Source: Sipunculus nudus (taxonomy: Eukaryota; Annelida; Sipuncula; Golfingiida; Sipunculidae). From it: 64,000 nt of DNA. Shown here in pieces: positions 33,897-43,571 of the stretch (its first letter is position 1; the number at the start of each line of letters is the position of its first letter). The notes under the pieces are model-generated. The model saw nothing but the letters and a program-made list of their open reading frames with translations. It made no database searches and was not told the DNA's origin. The position numbers and the translations under genes were made by a program. The stretch is taken from assembly GCA_026874595.1 (NCBI GenBank), contig CM049314.1, positions 24,251,729 to 24,315,728 of the forward strand, in the 5' to 3' direction.

Positions 33897-35007
33897 CTTA
33901 TTATCCGTTTTTATAGGTCCGAGTTCATATAGTTATTGATAAGTAGCGTTGCGATAGCCCCTTCGCAAAAAAATTTAAATGTATCAGGCGTTTTTATTTC
34001 AAACATATGGAAAATAACCCCCTTAGGACTCACTTGGCATCATCAAAGGCACTTCAAGATGAAAAAGGGCATTTCTGAGGCACTGCAACGCCGGAGTTGT
34101 GTGACAAAGGTTGACTCCCACCACTTTGATTTATAATAAATATATTCTTAGGAACCTACTGACATTTCTTGATTTACACACGAAGTGCCTGTGTCGGTAG
34201 TTCATCCATGCCCTCATATAAGTTTCAATTTCTGCTCCCTACATTATTGGTATTATTGGGGCGTCAATACAGGGGGTTGGGGGTATTTATCCCTCGCACC
34301 CCCCCCCCCCCCCACCATCACCCCCCCCCCCCTCCCCCGCTATTCAGAGAATAGCATTTTTATTTATATTGATAATTCAAATTACAGACTTTGTTTCAAT
34401 TTCTGAGTTAACCATAAAATATTATATATCCAAATCTAAGCCCACTCTCCTGGAGGCCTGGCGCAAGAATTATACATACAGTGAAAACTGTGCAATAAGA
34501 CTAATGTCTTATTTCACAGGTGGTCTTATTAGACAGGATAGTTGTAACTACTTTGAATGCTTTTGGTTCAGTCAAAGATGGTCTTTATAGACAGGAAGTC
34601 TTATTAGGCAGATGGTCTTTCAGATGGGTTCCACTGTGTGTGTGTGTGTATGTGTGTGTGTGTTTATTAAAAAAATGTCTTAAACTTTGATTACCCTCTC
34701 AGTCCTGTTATTAAACTAAACAAATTTCGATATCCATAATTACACAAGTTTTATCCTTTTGTAAGATTGGTTCGTCTGATTAAATTGGTTAAAAGCCTAT
34801 AGACCATTATTTATTTATTCAGGTGGCAGATTTGACGTTGTGGCCTTCAATGACGTTGTGTTGATGTCAGGAGCTGCCCCCCTAACCGTAGTGGAACGAG
34901 CCGTGCACGCGTATATAAAAGCGTCATCGGGGACCAGGATCGCGCTCAGTGCTGGATTATTCCATTTTGCTGCAGGGATGGCAGTATTATTACAAATGCT
35001 TTTATAG
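15238..35007 (+). CDS. DUF885-family secreted protein, complete 17-exon gene
   Basis: Coding exons: 15238-15283, 15541-15689, 17110-17240, 18404-18536, 19356-19424, 19803-19912, 20153-20237, 21017-21184, 21996-22088, 22399-22493, 23123-23209, 23934-23994, 25700-25807, 26551-26618, 27042-27113, 33365-33534, 34823-35007. They sum to 1830 bases in one frame, giving 609 residues, the usual size for DUF885 (Pfam PF05960). All introns are GT..AG. Order: signal peptide (about 1-17); N-terminal helical region; TPQEVHDLGLQEVDRIEKEM (~266-285); PGIFYVNT; ALHEGNPGHHLQ (398-409); EGWALYAE (445-452); GIHAFGWSKERAVKYL; RYVSYPGQACSYKIG (519-533); a hydrophobic C-terminus. HE..PGHH plus EGWALYAE looks like zinc ligands of a metallopeptidase-like fold; that is inference, and activity and substrate are unknown. 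N-glycosylation sequons NMT, NRT, NVT, NMS and NTS fit secretion. A tandem paralog starts 18 kb downstream. Confidence 0.9.
16771..16985 (+). repeat. Dispersed repeat family R1, copy A (partial)
   Basis: It shares '..GAGCCGATAAAGAATCGAT', '..ACATGATCCGGATCCAG' and 'GAACCCGGGAATGTGG' with copies at 32510-32830 (+), 36115-36500 (+), 44045-44365 (-) and 56597-57995 (-). No tRNA promoter boxes, TIRs or coding frame are evident. The family starts with a GTGTTTGTGTG tract and ends near 'GGCGGAGGCCTGCATTC'. Confidence 0.7.
17480..18078 (+). mobile_element. LINE (CR1/L2-like) 3' fragment
   Basis: Translation from 17591 gives LHWLPVKYRIQYKIAVFVYR. After one frameshift near 17705 it gives LRSAGGNLLKVPKRN, IGEPSFRFIAQNIWYSLP and LRNSPTLVSLKTNLKTYIFR, ending in TAG at 17904-17906. 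This is the typical C-terminal tail after the reverse transcriptase of Jockey/CR1/L2-type non-LTR retrotransposons. The 3' UTR carries TTTGGCGCTATATAAATACT and ends in a (TTA)n tract, as these elements do. The copy is 5'-truncated and frameshifted, hence dead. It lies in intron 3 in the sense orientation. Confidence 0.8.
18657..18684. repeat. Poly(A) run of about 28 bases
   Basis: Uninterrupted A tract in intron 4. It could be the tail of a retroposed copy, but no recognisable body precedes it. Confidence 0.8.
18967..19190. repeat. Compound (TCTG)(TC)n(TA)n(GA)n microsatellite, self-complementary
   Basis: A TC tract passes into TA and then into GA. Because TC pairs with GA and TA with itself, most of the 170 bases from about 19010 form one long inverted repeat. 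Confidence 0.9.
19205..19290 (+). mobile_element. tRNA-derived SINE head
   Basis: TTGCGAAGCGG at 19211-19221 matches a Pol III A-box with one mismatch. GGTTCGATTCC at 19253-19263 is a perfect B-box. Between them is GGTTAGAGTGCCGG and a stem GGCAT/ATGCC with a 6-base loop. This is a D-arm, anticodon-arm and T-arm order. No complete acceptor stem is present, so it is a tRNA pseudogene or the head of a SINE rather than a functional tRNA. It is wedged between two microsatellites in intron 4. Confidence 0.65.
19299..19345. repeat. (TA)n microsatellite abutting the exon 5 acceptor
   Basis: The tract runs to ten bases from the exon; only CTTTTTACAG separates it from coding sequence. The polypyrimidine tract is therefore minimal, and the branch point must lie in or beyond the repeat. 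Confidence 0.9.
21245..21359. repeat. Two consecutive hairpins in intron 8
   Basis: AGACTGGTACCCCGCTCTAT (21245-21264) pairs with 21312-21331 with one mismatch over 20 bases, and an inner GGCC/GGCC stem lies in the loop. Immediately after, CTAACAAC (21330-21337) pairs perfectly with GTTGTTAG (21352-21359). It adjoins dispersed repeat R2. Confidence 0.85.
21360..21640 (+). repeat. Dispersed repeat R2, copy 1
   Basis: It shares 'CACAGTGCACTGGGGTTCG'-like, 'GTCCGTTCAA', 'AACATGGGT', 'CATGCGCATGTGA' and 'TTGAGACAAGTA..AGTCCCGG' in the same order with 24740-24995. Both copies are in introns of the first DUF885 gene in the same orientation. Confidence 0.75.
22107..22219. repeat. (TA)n microsatellites in intron 9
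   Basis: Two TA tracts, 22107-22160 and 22181-22219, split by AT-rich sequence. A (GT)n tract follows at 22339-22365. Confidence 0.9.
22613..22695. repeat. (TA)n microsatellite in intron 10
   Basis: About 80 bases of TA with one AAAT interruption. Confidence 0.95.
23934..23994 (+). CDS. Exon 12 of the first DUF885 gene: HEGNPGHH motif
   Basis: This 61-base exon joins exon 11 in phase 2 and gives SSRDTYTMMSIALHEGNPGHHLQ across the junction (written here as SSR + DTYTMMSIALHEGNPGHHLQ). The HE..PGHH block is the signature of the family. The partner acidic motif EGWALYAE is split across the next two exons. All motif residues are intact. Confidence 0.85.
24177..24270 (+). repeat. Short dispersed repeat R3, copy 1
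   Basis: 'GGAATATTATCCTATTGTGACAAAC..ATAGGGCTATTGAAT..ACTTGGTG' matches 27428-27500 ('GGATATTATCCCTTTGTGACATGC..ATAGGGCCATTGATA..ACTTGGTG'). Both copies are intronic. Confidence 0.65.
24740..24995 (+). repeat. Dispersed repeat R2, copy 2
   Basis: Second copy of the repeat at 21360-21640, in intron 12. It lacks the upstream hairpin pair. Confidence 0.75.
25908..25985. repeat. (ATA)n then (GT)n microsatellite, intron 13
   Basis: ATAATA tract with an AAA interruption passing into GTGTGTG. Confidence 0.9.
26110..26184. repeat. (CA)n(TA)n microsatellite, intron 13
   Basis: CA tract 26110-26136 followed by TA to 26184. Confidence 0.95.
27423..27505 (+). repeat. Short dispersed repeat R3, copy 2
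   Basis: Second copy of the 24177-24270 element, in the large intron 15. Confidence 0.65.
32510..32830 (+). repeat. Dispersed repeat R1, copy B
   Basis: A near full-length copy running from GTGTGTTTGTGTGTTTGC through 'GAGCCGGATTCAAGAACGTG' and 'GAACCTGGGAATATGAGCCA' to 'GGCGGAGGCCTGCATTCC'. Confidence 0.75.
32866..33184. mobile_element. MITE with TA target duplication and CTGTAGTTG ends
   Basis: It starts CTGTAGTTGAC and ends GCCAACCACAG, an imperfect inverted pair, and both ends are flanked by TA. The interior contains TTCGCGATTTTC and, inverted, CGCGAATATCGCGAA. TA duplications indicate a Tc1-mariner/pogo type. A short open frame at 33055-33273 is inside it and is not a gene. Confidence 0.6.
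33831..33900. repeat. Perfect 70-bp palindrome around (TA)27
   Basis: TAAGCTGA, 27 TA units, then TCAGCTTA. The flanks are exact reverse complements, so the whole 70 bases are self-complementary. In intron 16. Confidence 0.95.
34479..34636. mobile_element. MITE, CAGTGGAACC family, copy in intron 16
   Basis: It starts CAGTGAAAACTG after TA and ends GGTTCCACTG. The interior has repeated GGTCTTATTAGACAG blocks, shared with 54245-54402. No coding capacity. Confidence 0.55.
34823..35007 (+). CDS. Exon 17 of the first DUF885 gene: C-terminus with hydrophobic tail
   Basis: After GGRFDVVAFNDVVLMSGAAPLTVVERAVHAYI, usual for the family's end (given here as a range of about 32 residues: GGRFDVVAF .. 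ERAVHAYI), come small residues KASSGT. The last ~22 residues are hydrophobic (LSAGLFHFAAGMAVLLQMLL) up to TAG. A small-residue site followed by a spacer and a terminal hydrophobic stretch with no cytoplasmic tail fits a GPI-anchor signal. A single-pass tail anchor is the alternative. Confidence 0.75.
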
Positions 35008-35136
35008 GAGTGCTCATTTTGCTTATCTTTGTTAATCGATTGTTTACAGACCTTTGGCCACACAAAAAAATAAGTTGTTCTTCCATAAGGCCAAGATATC
35101 CACGCAGATTAATTCACTTTATATGACCAGTTAATT

Positions 35137-35157
35137 AATCATCATGTCATGATGATT
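35137..35157 (+). repeat. Perfect hairpin in the 3' flank of the first DUF885 gene
   Basis: AATCATCATG, one base, then CATGATGATT: ten-base arms about 130 bases after the stop codon, so possibly within the 3' UTR. Confidence 0.8.
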
Positions 35158-35159
35158 GT

Positions 35160-36110
35160 TAATAATAATAGATAAAGCTTTTTGTAAAAGGATTGAGACA
35201 AAAAACACTAATTAGCTACAATACTGGGTGCTCAGCCGCCCCTTTAAAATACTACCGTAGAAAATTAATAATGTTGCTATGGCTTTAAAAGTAGATTGGT
35301 GACAGAAGGAATATATATCGTCACCTCAGAAACTTACGCATACACAGTAAACTTCTCAAACATGATGCAGTGAAAAAACAATGACACCTAAAAGAACTGG
35401 TCACAAACAAACAGAGCCATAGGGATGCCACAGAGATTTGCATCTCAAATTCCCGATCAAGTAATTTAGAGCATATATCCAGGATTGAATTTCCGTTCAA
35501 TAGTCCTGACCATCAATCTAGAGACCCCTATCGGCGAACAATGTAAACTTTATTTTTGGAATTTGCACATTCTGTTATCTCATTTATCCACTTGTAGCTC
35601 GTAGAGTACATAACTAGGAAATTTACAATAACTTGTAATCAATAGTCCTTGGCCATCAAACTAGCGACGCCTATCGGCTAAGACTGACACAAAAGCTTAT
35701 GATAAGTTTTAAGAGAACAGAACAGGAAAGTTATTACCAACTGGTAATTAATAGATTTTGTCAATCAAACTAGCGACGGCAAAGAACAACACTGAGTAGA
35801 GCGTGTCTATATTTTATCTTTGGAGCGGATATGTTGGCTACCCATGCATGTGTTACAAGTACATACTCCTAAAAAAGGGCACTCTGATACCCTAAATTAA
35901 ATTTAAGTAAAAGAATTATAGCCGCCTGCCTACAGTGCTGGCCGACCAAGTCTGTTTAACTCTATCACTTACGTACTTGAAAGACCATCCTGATAGTGTG
36001 ATTTGCAGTAAGTCTTGAATTAGCTTCAATGCACGTGCTATATACATTGTTTCGTATTGACTTATTGATGCCTTTAACCACTTGTTTATCTGAATGGATG
36101 AGTGCCTCAC
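35160..36110. other. Non-coding flank downstream of the first DUF885 gene
   Basis: No clear AATAAA was found close to the stop codon, so the transcript end is not placed. Two short related blocks occur near 35510-35530 and 35655-35680 ('CCATCAATCTAGAGACCCCTATCGG' versus 'CCATCAAACTAGCGACGCCTATCGG'; only about 25 bases each). Confidence 0.5.
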
Positions 36111-36114
36111 TCAG

Positions 36115-36500
36115 GAGGGTATGCGTTCATCACGTGTGTTTGTGTGTCACTGTGTTGTTCACAATATAACTCATGCAGTCATGAAGGGAATCCCATGAAA
36201 TGTTAAGGGCTCCTCGGGAATGAGCCAATAAAGAATCGATAAGAATTTGGTGTCTGTCCGGAACATGATCCGGATCCAGAAAAGAGTTCCTGGGAATATT
36301 CATAACTGTGCAGTCATATATACAATTGAAAAAAAAGACGGAATTAATGAATGCACACACTTTTTAGGGAACATGTGCGCTGATGAACCTGGGAATATGG
36401 GCCAATAAGTGAATAAAATCACGGGTTGCGCATTACCCTACATTAAGGAACGCCCACATGGCGGAGTCCTGCGTTCATAAGAATGCATATTTCTGGTTTG
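36115..36500 (+). repeat. Dispersed repeat R1, copy C
   Basis: The longest copy: 'GAGGGTATGCGTTCATCACG', 'GAATGAGCCAATAAAGAATC', 'ACATGATCCGGATCCAG', 'GAACCTGGGAATATGGGCC', 'CACATGGCGGAGTCCTGCG'. It has an inserted ~60-base segment around 36315-36375 relative to copy B. Confidence 0.75.
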
Positions 36501-36699
36501 CTCTATAATTTCTGATCATGTCCATCTTGATAGTTAGTCTGACTGAGTGATCAGAGTTAGTGGGTTATTTTGCAGCTCATCTTCAGGGCCTTTTTGGTGT
36601 AACGGCGATATACACATGAATGTATAAATGCATCAGGGCATGCAGGTACATGTATAAGATTATAGAAGGGGGCACATTAGTGAGGCCAGGGAGCACAGA

Positions 36700-36723
36700 G
36701 GGGGTTGGGGTGGGGATGGGGGT
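36700..36723 (+). other. Putative G-quadruplex
   Basis: GGGGG-TT-GGGG-T-GGGG-AT-GGGGG: four runs of four or more G with loops of one or two bases. Confidence 0.7.
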
Positions 36724-38649
36724 CGTAATGCGGTTGCTTTATACATATCATAATCATGCAGAAGTCGGGAAGAAAACAGTGCGAGACGGAAAATATACAG
36801 CGCTGTTTCTCGGTATTGAACATGCATGCATCTTTCAATATAAAAGAATTTAATTAAAAAAAAGATCGAAGCCTTGCGGTGTCAAGCGAGCTTCATTATT
36901 TTAAAGATTTAAAGATATAAAGATATAAAGAAAAGGTTTAATATTGGAATACACCATGAAGTTAGAAAACAGTTAAAAAGGGCACCGTCACTGCGCGTCG
37001 AGATTGTCCCAACCCTAGAATAAACCCTATGTAATTATGTATAGAAAACAACTGAATCAGCAACTACATGCTGGTGAGTAGGCATATACTAAGCGTTTTC
37101 ATGTTCACCATGCATTCATTTACAATTTATCAACTGACGTGGGAAAATGTGGGGTCTTATCAGACAAACCTGATGTTCACTGTCATCAGGAGTATACCAA
37201 TTATTTCCATATTATATTCTGTGACACCCGGGTTTTGGTAGGCCTACGCAGAATTGCAATTAATTGTCTTAACTGTTTTGAGAAGCTGTTGGAAATAAAC
37301 CTGTCAGTGGCGGGGGTGCGACACAAAATTATTCCGAGGACAGCGTCCAGGCGAGAATGCATCCTCAGAGAGAGTTTGGTGGCAAGAGGGACATGTATGG
37401 GCAAAGTTTAATGCGGAATAACGCTTTTTATTATCAGGCCCAATTTCTGAAACTATAGTAGCATGTTTATAACGTTAAGATAAAATTTGCTCTGTAAAGT
37501 TTAAAATATACCGTCATAATTTGATACTTGTCTCACCTATTTACTGTCTCACATTTTAATAGGTTTCATACAAACTTATACCAGATACTTGATGTGTCGT
37601 TCATATGTTTTATACACATTGTAAGGTGTTGTGTAGGAATTGTTTTTTTTTTTTGTGTTCAGCATACACTTGATCTTTCTTAGTTTTGAATTATAGAAAA
37701 GGATCAAATAAAGCCAGTGTTACTCTGTCATTTTTACTCGTCCCTATATTATGTGTGGTTTATCTGTTTCGCAATGATTATAAATAGATATGATATGTTT
37801 TTTGTCAATGGTGACTTTGAATAATCTTTATAGAATAAATTATACGGGATATGCTCGTGTGCTCCACTATATTTTAACTTGCATTTAACGAAAGATATAT
37901 GGACAGCCATGATTAATTGTATGGTATATACAGGATGAATATTTAGGACGGAATAATGTGCCTAGCCGTGTTTGAGTGATGGTCTGTTGAATGGCTGTCT
38001 GGTCAGGTCCTCACAATTTGGACCGATATTGTCTACAGGATTTTTAAAAAATCCGGCCGAAAGCACTCTCACATCTACCGATCATACCTATTTTTCTGGT
38101 CTGCAAAAAAAAGAAAAAAAAAGAAACGACCGGAAATATCGGTAGATGGGAGGACAGGCCTCCTGGTTAAATCTTCTTTGAAACCTGAAATTAGGTCAGT
38201 GTGACCTATATTTTGCAAACATGATTCTGTTCACTCTGGGAGTCATTCTTCAGAGTGTTCGATGTTTTGTATTATATTATAATATTAAAATAATGTGTCA
38301 GATCAGTCATTATGTAGAATTTTATCAAAATAAGCCGAACCACTTTTATAGAAAAATTATAATCTCTTGTTCAACTTCACTTCAAATTTGTTTTAGTTTG
38401 AGTACAATTTATAACATACACTATAAGACTGATAGTAAATGCATAAAATGTCTGTATGTCAGTTTCAGCTAAACGTCTTGCCCACAGCCAGTCGGAGCCA
38501 GTGTTCATCTCTACGGGTCCTGAATGTCATGAATATTTATGATTTCATGACTGCAACAATTTTATATCTGGTGCTGAAATCTGGTGAAGATAAAAGAGAT
38601 TAAAAGATTATATAAAACCAGCAATTACCCGTGCAACGCACTGTTTGGA

Positions 38650-38765
38650 GCGAACACGACAATCCATACGGTTGAAAATTCACCGGAAATCCGGAGATAC
38701 GGAAAATTACACGAATTGCGTTACACTATTTATTTATGGATCCATTATATGTATGGAGTTGTGGG
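38650..38765 (+). repeat. Dispersed repeat R4, copy 1
   Basis: 'CAATCCATACGGTTGAAA..CGGAGATACGGAAAATTACACGAATTGCGTTACACTATT' matches 39790-39865 in the same order (longest matching run under 20 bases). No ends defined. Confidence 0.65.
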
Positions 38766-39784
38766 TAAAAATCTTTAGGAACAGCGTTCGGAAAATGTTT
38801 CTGAACAGCGCATATACAGTCGCACGCGGTCGCTCCACGCCAGTGCCTAACATGTGGTCGGGGTCTTTGACAAATAGCCACATACACATGTAACATGTGA
38901 CAAGAAAACCTGATCAACAATATCACATATACATACAAAAGAAACCGTCCATGGAATAGACATTAGAAGAAAATGCAAGAATACTGGTTTTATTTGTGAA
39001 AATAGTAACATTGATGGCCATGACTTTAAGCAATAAGCATACATACTGAATGAAAGTATATAAAGTCTTTAAAAAACAAAGAGTATTTTATAAACATTAC
39101 CGAAAATGAGATGGCAAATGCATGTAAAAGAAACAAATACCAATACAAACGTATTAAATTTACATTTTTTACAGGAATTTTACATTTGTAAATGCAGTAA
39201 TGAGAAAAAAAACTCGATTTTCAAAACATTTTAAGTCAATATAATGTGTTTACAACTTTGGTGGTGCCGCTCCACACGTGAACACATCACACTGTACCAA
39301 CCAGGACTTGCATTTGGTTAAAATTGTCTTTACAACTTGTCAAGGACCTCAATCGCATGCAAGGCCCTGGACTTCTTGCGACCGTGTGTAACTGTTTAAC
39401 CATCACGGATTCCTGCGACCCGGTAGATGTGCACTCAAGCATATCAGGTCATGTGATGGGGGTCGCAGGTTGGAGCCCTCCTCGTGCGAATTCCCAGCAG
39501 GAAGGCCTGCAAAACAATTCTTTCAAAGGTCCCCCATTTTGAGAAGGGATTGTCGATGGGGATCATTTCGGGCCGGTAACCGCAAATTTTACGAAAACCC
39601 CCGATAGGGCCCCCGGAGTAAAACTCTATCCCGCCATCGCATACTCACTGGGAGACACAAAGAAAAGAGGCGCCCGCGGGGGAGCAAATATTAAAATTAT
39701 TAATAATGCACGTAATACGCAAATATTGCAAATAGAAGTGGGTGGAGCCTCTTCGTACAAACCCGGAGCATATATGTCGAAAAT

Positions 39785-39905
39785 CAGGGCAATCCATACG
39801 GTGGTATCAGAGGAGATATGGAAAATTACAAAAAAATCGCCTTACGCTATTAATATATATATTTTGGCGTTGGTGGAGGTATGCGTTCTTTTCGTGCTCT
39901 CTAAA
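39785..39905 (+). repeat. Dispersed repeat R4, copy 2
   Basis: 'CAATCCATACGGTGGTAT..GGAGATATGGAAAATTAC..CGCTATTA', then a GGTGGAGGTATGCG tail. Confidence 0.65.
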
Positions 39906-40477
39906 TATTGATTAGTGGTGCTGTAGCGACCTGAGTTACATTTCTTATCCCCCAACAATCCAAGTCCGTCCATAGAGAACCCTGTCACGATTATATATCC
40001 ACTTCAGGAACCTAGCTGTCACTGGTGATTTTATGCTGAGTCATGTTGTCGACCCATCCTGGACACACGCCAGCCGTAAACGACCTTCATATTACGTTTA
40101 CATTTTCTCTGAAGATCACGAAAGAAGATACTGTAACTGAACCAAAGTAGTTAATTATTTTTGTGACTTAAACAGACAAAGCAATCGATGCCATTTAAGC
40201 ACCGAGCCCAAGAGACTACACAAATACACTTTCATTTGCTCCGGGAAATTTGAGTTTCTTTGGTTAATGTTTTCGTCAGTGTAACGTTCAACCTGAAAAT
40301 ATCCTTCAGTCGCCATGACTGGAAGGACTAAATTCAAAGAATTATCGTGAATGACCGCTGTTTCTGCATTTGTCAAGGTATACAAGGTGTTTTTATCCAT
40401 ACCTTCTCTTCTAGTTATGTGTAAATCTGTTTGTCTCTGTGAAGAAGCCTCAAAAAGCTCGGGACTCTCTCCCTCCC

Positions 40478-40520
40478 TCTCTCTCTCTCTCTATTTCTCT
40501 CTCGATCGATCGATCGATCA
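40478..40520. repeat. (CT)n followed by (GATC)n
   Basis: A CT tract ends in TCGATCGATCGATCGATC at 40501-40519, itself palindromic. Confidence 0.9.
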
Positions 40521-41848
40521 ACAGAGATACAGAGATTAGGAGAAACAGAAGGAGACAGACAGATGGACACAGGCACAAGGATACATATATAAAGGAAAGA
40601 AGGATGGGAAGTTCTGTTTTCTTCCATGTATCTTTTTCTTTTCGTTTCTTGCGGAGGTATGCGCTCTCAGGGCTGTTGTTTACTTTATGCCTGTTCATCA
40701 CTTTTCGTGTCATGTCTACGTTTTGATGATCCAGTATTTCCTCCCTCCATATGGCTTTCATATCCGTCATGCTATGACAAGACAGATGTTAGTTGATCGA
40801 GGACTTTTCCGGTAAATGATCCATGTTTTTGGCGAAACCGTCGTTCATCTATTTTTGATGTTATACGTTCATATAAACCAGACAATGTTATGTAGTTCTT
40901 TTTGGGTTTTGGGTCACACGAGCAGTTGATAGCTTACGGGAAGGTCAGAGATCGATCAAACGGCAGTTTTCTTCTCAGGCCCGAGCTTTAGGTTGCCCTA
41001 AGTTATACAAGAAACGCCCTACCGAGCATAACTCTCTCACGGAAGGACCAGTTAACTTTACCATTTGTTCTAATTTAGATACGCACCCTCACAGCGCTTA
41101 GCTTGGCTGAAAACGCTGGAATTTTTATTAGTAATTACGTCCTGATTTTCTTTTAGCGCCAACGTATATCACGTGACCTCGTCGGGTCACGTGCTCAGCA
41201 GAGCTTTCAAGGTTTCATCCAAGCCGCTTGTGTCTCTCTGTCATTTGCTGTAAACAGACTTGACAACTCAGGACCTGTACGCACGTGGCCGCCTGTGAGC
41301 TTTGAGCTGTGTACACATTATTGGCGAGACTGGCTGTATACATGTACAACACGTAGGTGTCATTTATTACTTTTAAGACAGGATAGAATGATAGAGGATA
41401 AGATGTATTAGGCCGAAGCAGGAGTACATTCTATCACAGCTTGTCGACGAACGTTTAAATCTCAAAGAACTGTGCCAAGAATTGGATAAGGGTAAATGAA
41501 ATGTGAAATATTACAATATTAAACAAACAGAGCACACGCGTACAAGCGCCCCTTATATATAAACGTTAAAGTCAATATGTAAAACCAGTCAATTTGTAAA
41601 TTGCCTGATTCACTCAGGCACTTTATAAAATAACTGAAACCTTCCGGCATTTTACAAATTGACAGAAAAATCAGTCTGTTTATTTGCCACATTGACCGAA
41701 TCGATATGGAATCGTGTGTTGTTTTCATGTATCTCATTACTGCGATACAGACATTGTCATTAAGTGTAACCAACTGCTTTTAAGTATATTTGTGCCTGAC
41801 TTTTAATCTTTAATAAGACAATACAGAACTTATATAAATATATAAAAC

Positions 41849-41962
41849 AGTGGGGGATCCAGGATTTAGGAAGGGGGGTTCCAACCCAGGAATGACAAAG
41901 CCTAGAAAAGGTCCCCCAACACCGCCCCCCCCCCTCCCCAATCGCCCTCGATGCGCTTCTGT
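41849..41962. mobile_element. CAGGGGCGGATCC-type TIR element, short copy
   Basis: It begins CAGTGGGGGATCCAGGATTT and ends GATGCGCTTCTG, matching the ends of 12645-12866 but with a much shorter interior. Confidence 0.55.
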
Positions 41963-42074
41963 AATATATAACATTTTAATTCGTGTATCAGCGGCAGTTT
42001 CCCCCATCTCCCATGAATGATCTTATATCGAGATGTCAAGTTAAGCGATATCAGTCTAATGTTAATATCTACTG

Positions 42075-42510
42075 ATTCCTGTTTTCCCGGCTATTCGGGT
42101 ATCAGCTCAGGGTATCAACTGCTTAGTACAGATATTTGTTCCGGGATATTATATTAGAATGATCTCTGTGGGGGAGTTGTTGCGGTCATCAGATGAGTTG
42201 TATGACAGAGCCTCGTCATATGAAACCTTTATATCCTCTATAGTATACATATTCCGTGTCTGACTTCCTGGTGAGCTCAGTGATAGATCAGCATTAGATA
42301 TAAAGCCAATAAAGTGCTTACTGGCAAATCACGGATGTGGTTAAGTAATGTAGTATACAACCTGGCTGATGTCAGAAGACCTTATATACATGTATCACGT
42401 TTAAAATCCGGTCTGCAGTGAATTACAGTTTAACTTATTTAATGTGTCACTCTTCCATATACCAACGTCAACAATCATCGTAAAAGACGATGTCGCGACG
42501 ATCTCTTTCG
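42075..42510 (+). repeat. Dispersed repeat R5, copy 1 (inverted relative to copy 2)
   Basis: About 430 bases match the reverse complement of 54615-55050. Shared blocks include 'GGCTATTCGGGTATCAGCTC', 'GGGGGAGTTGTTGCGGTCAT', 'GTGAGCTCAGTGATAGATCA' and 'GATGTCAGAAGACCTTATAT'. The similarity extends to 'ACGATGTCGCG' at the far end. No frame is open throughout. Class unknown. Confidence 0.85.
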
Positions 42511-42848
42511 TTCACTAAAACATCTCAACTTCCGTAAACCTGTTATTAGTACTAACGTTAAATGTTCTCTGGATCATACGCTAGTTACCTGGCAGGTTTA
42601 CTGTCAATCAAATTATACATCGGGTATTAGATGGAGTTAGGAAGTGGCCTGTTGTCAGACATTGAACTATAACAGTGATATAGGGCTCGAGTCCACTTGT
42701 TTAGAGACTCGGACTTAGAAGTGAGGAATTAGGTCCAGTCCATCTCAAGTCCAGTGGAAAAAGAAAAGCACTTTCAAACACCATGAAGACTTACATGTAT
42801 ATGCATTTGCAACCTATTATATATATTATTACTAACACGGCTATATGC

Positions 42849-42864
42849 TATATATATATATATA

Positions 42865-42920
<56 letters not shown>
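42849..42920. repeat. (TA)n microsatellite
   Basis: TA tract with one TGTG interruption. Confidence 0.95.
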
Positions 42921-42923
<3 letters not shown>

Positions 42924-43126
42924 CGCCACAGCTTCAAATTCAAACTAGTAAAATCTAGATAGAATTTCAAATATTATAGCTTTAATGTCTGTCATTCCTC
43001 CTGGAGCATTCCAAGCCCCGTATATACATAAAACCTCAAATACAGATGGATTACTGTTATTAGATTATGGATAACTGTCGAATATATCATGTATGTGGTA
43101 ATTTTCTTAATCTACGTCTGCTTTTA

Positions 43127-43519
43127 TATATCAATACATATATAGATATGCAGCGTCAATACGGTAATAGAAATGTTTGATTCCGTATATCGTCGTATCG
43201 AGGATACAAAATTGATATTAACAATCATATACAAACCCTTAATCCTCATCTGAACTATGTATATATGTTTAACTTTGAGCTGCTTTTTATTTGTAATACT
43301 GATAATTTTAAACTTAAATAAAAAACATGTATTTCGTATAATATTACTTAAGTCCCCGTTATCGTTGAAATCGATTTTTTTCATTAAAGTATTTCAGCAG
43401 GGCGCGTATTTCCCTTTATAATCAATTATTTTACTGTTAATTGTTTTATGCGTTATTTCTGGAAGTCCTTTTATATCTGCATGTATATTCTGTGCTTTTT
43501 GGCCTTGGTGAAATATCAG

Positions 43520-43571
<52 letters not shown>

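Larger units (their letters stand above)
36850..41840. other. Gene-free stretch with repeat fragments
   Basis: No supported exon. It contains a small inverted pair (CATCTACCGAT near 38073, ATCGGTAGATG near 38138) and the R4 pair listed separately. Fragments ending 'GGAGGTATGCGTTCTTTTCG' (39880) and 'GGAGGTATGCGCTCTCAGG' (40652) are related to each other. Isolated open frames such as 37139-37411 have no recognisable features. Confidence 0.5.

Noticed and set aside
39410-39490. Possible tRNA-like segment with GGTTGGAGCCC resembling a B-box
   Set aside because: The key C of the box is changed, and no A-box or stems at the right spacing are convincing.
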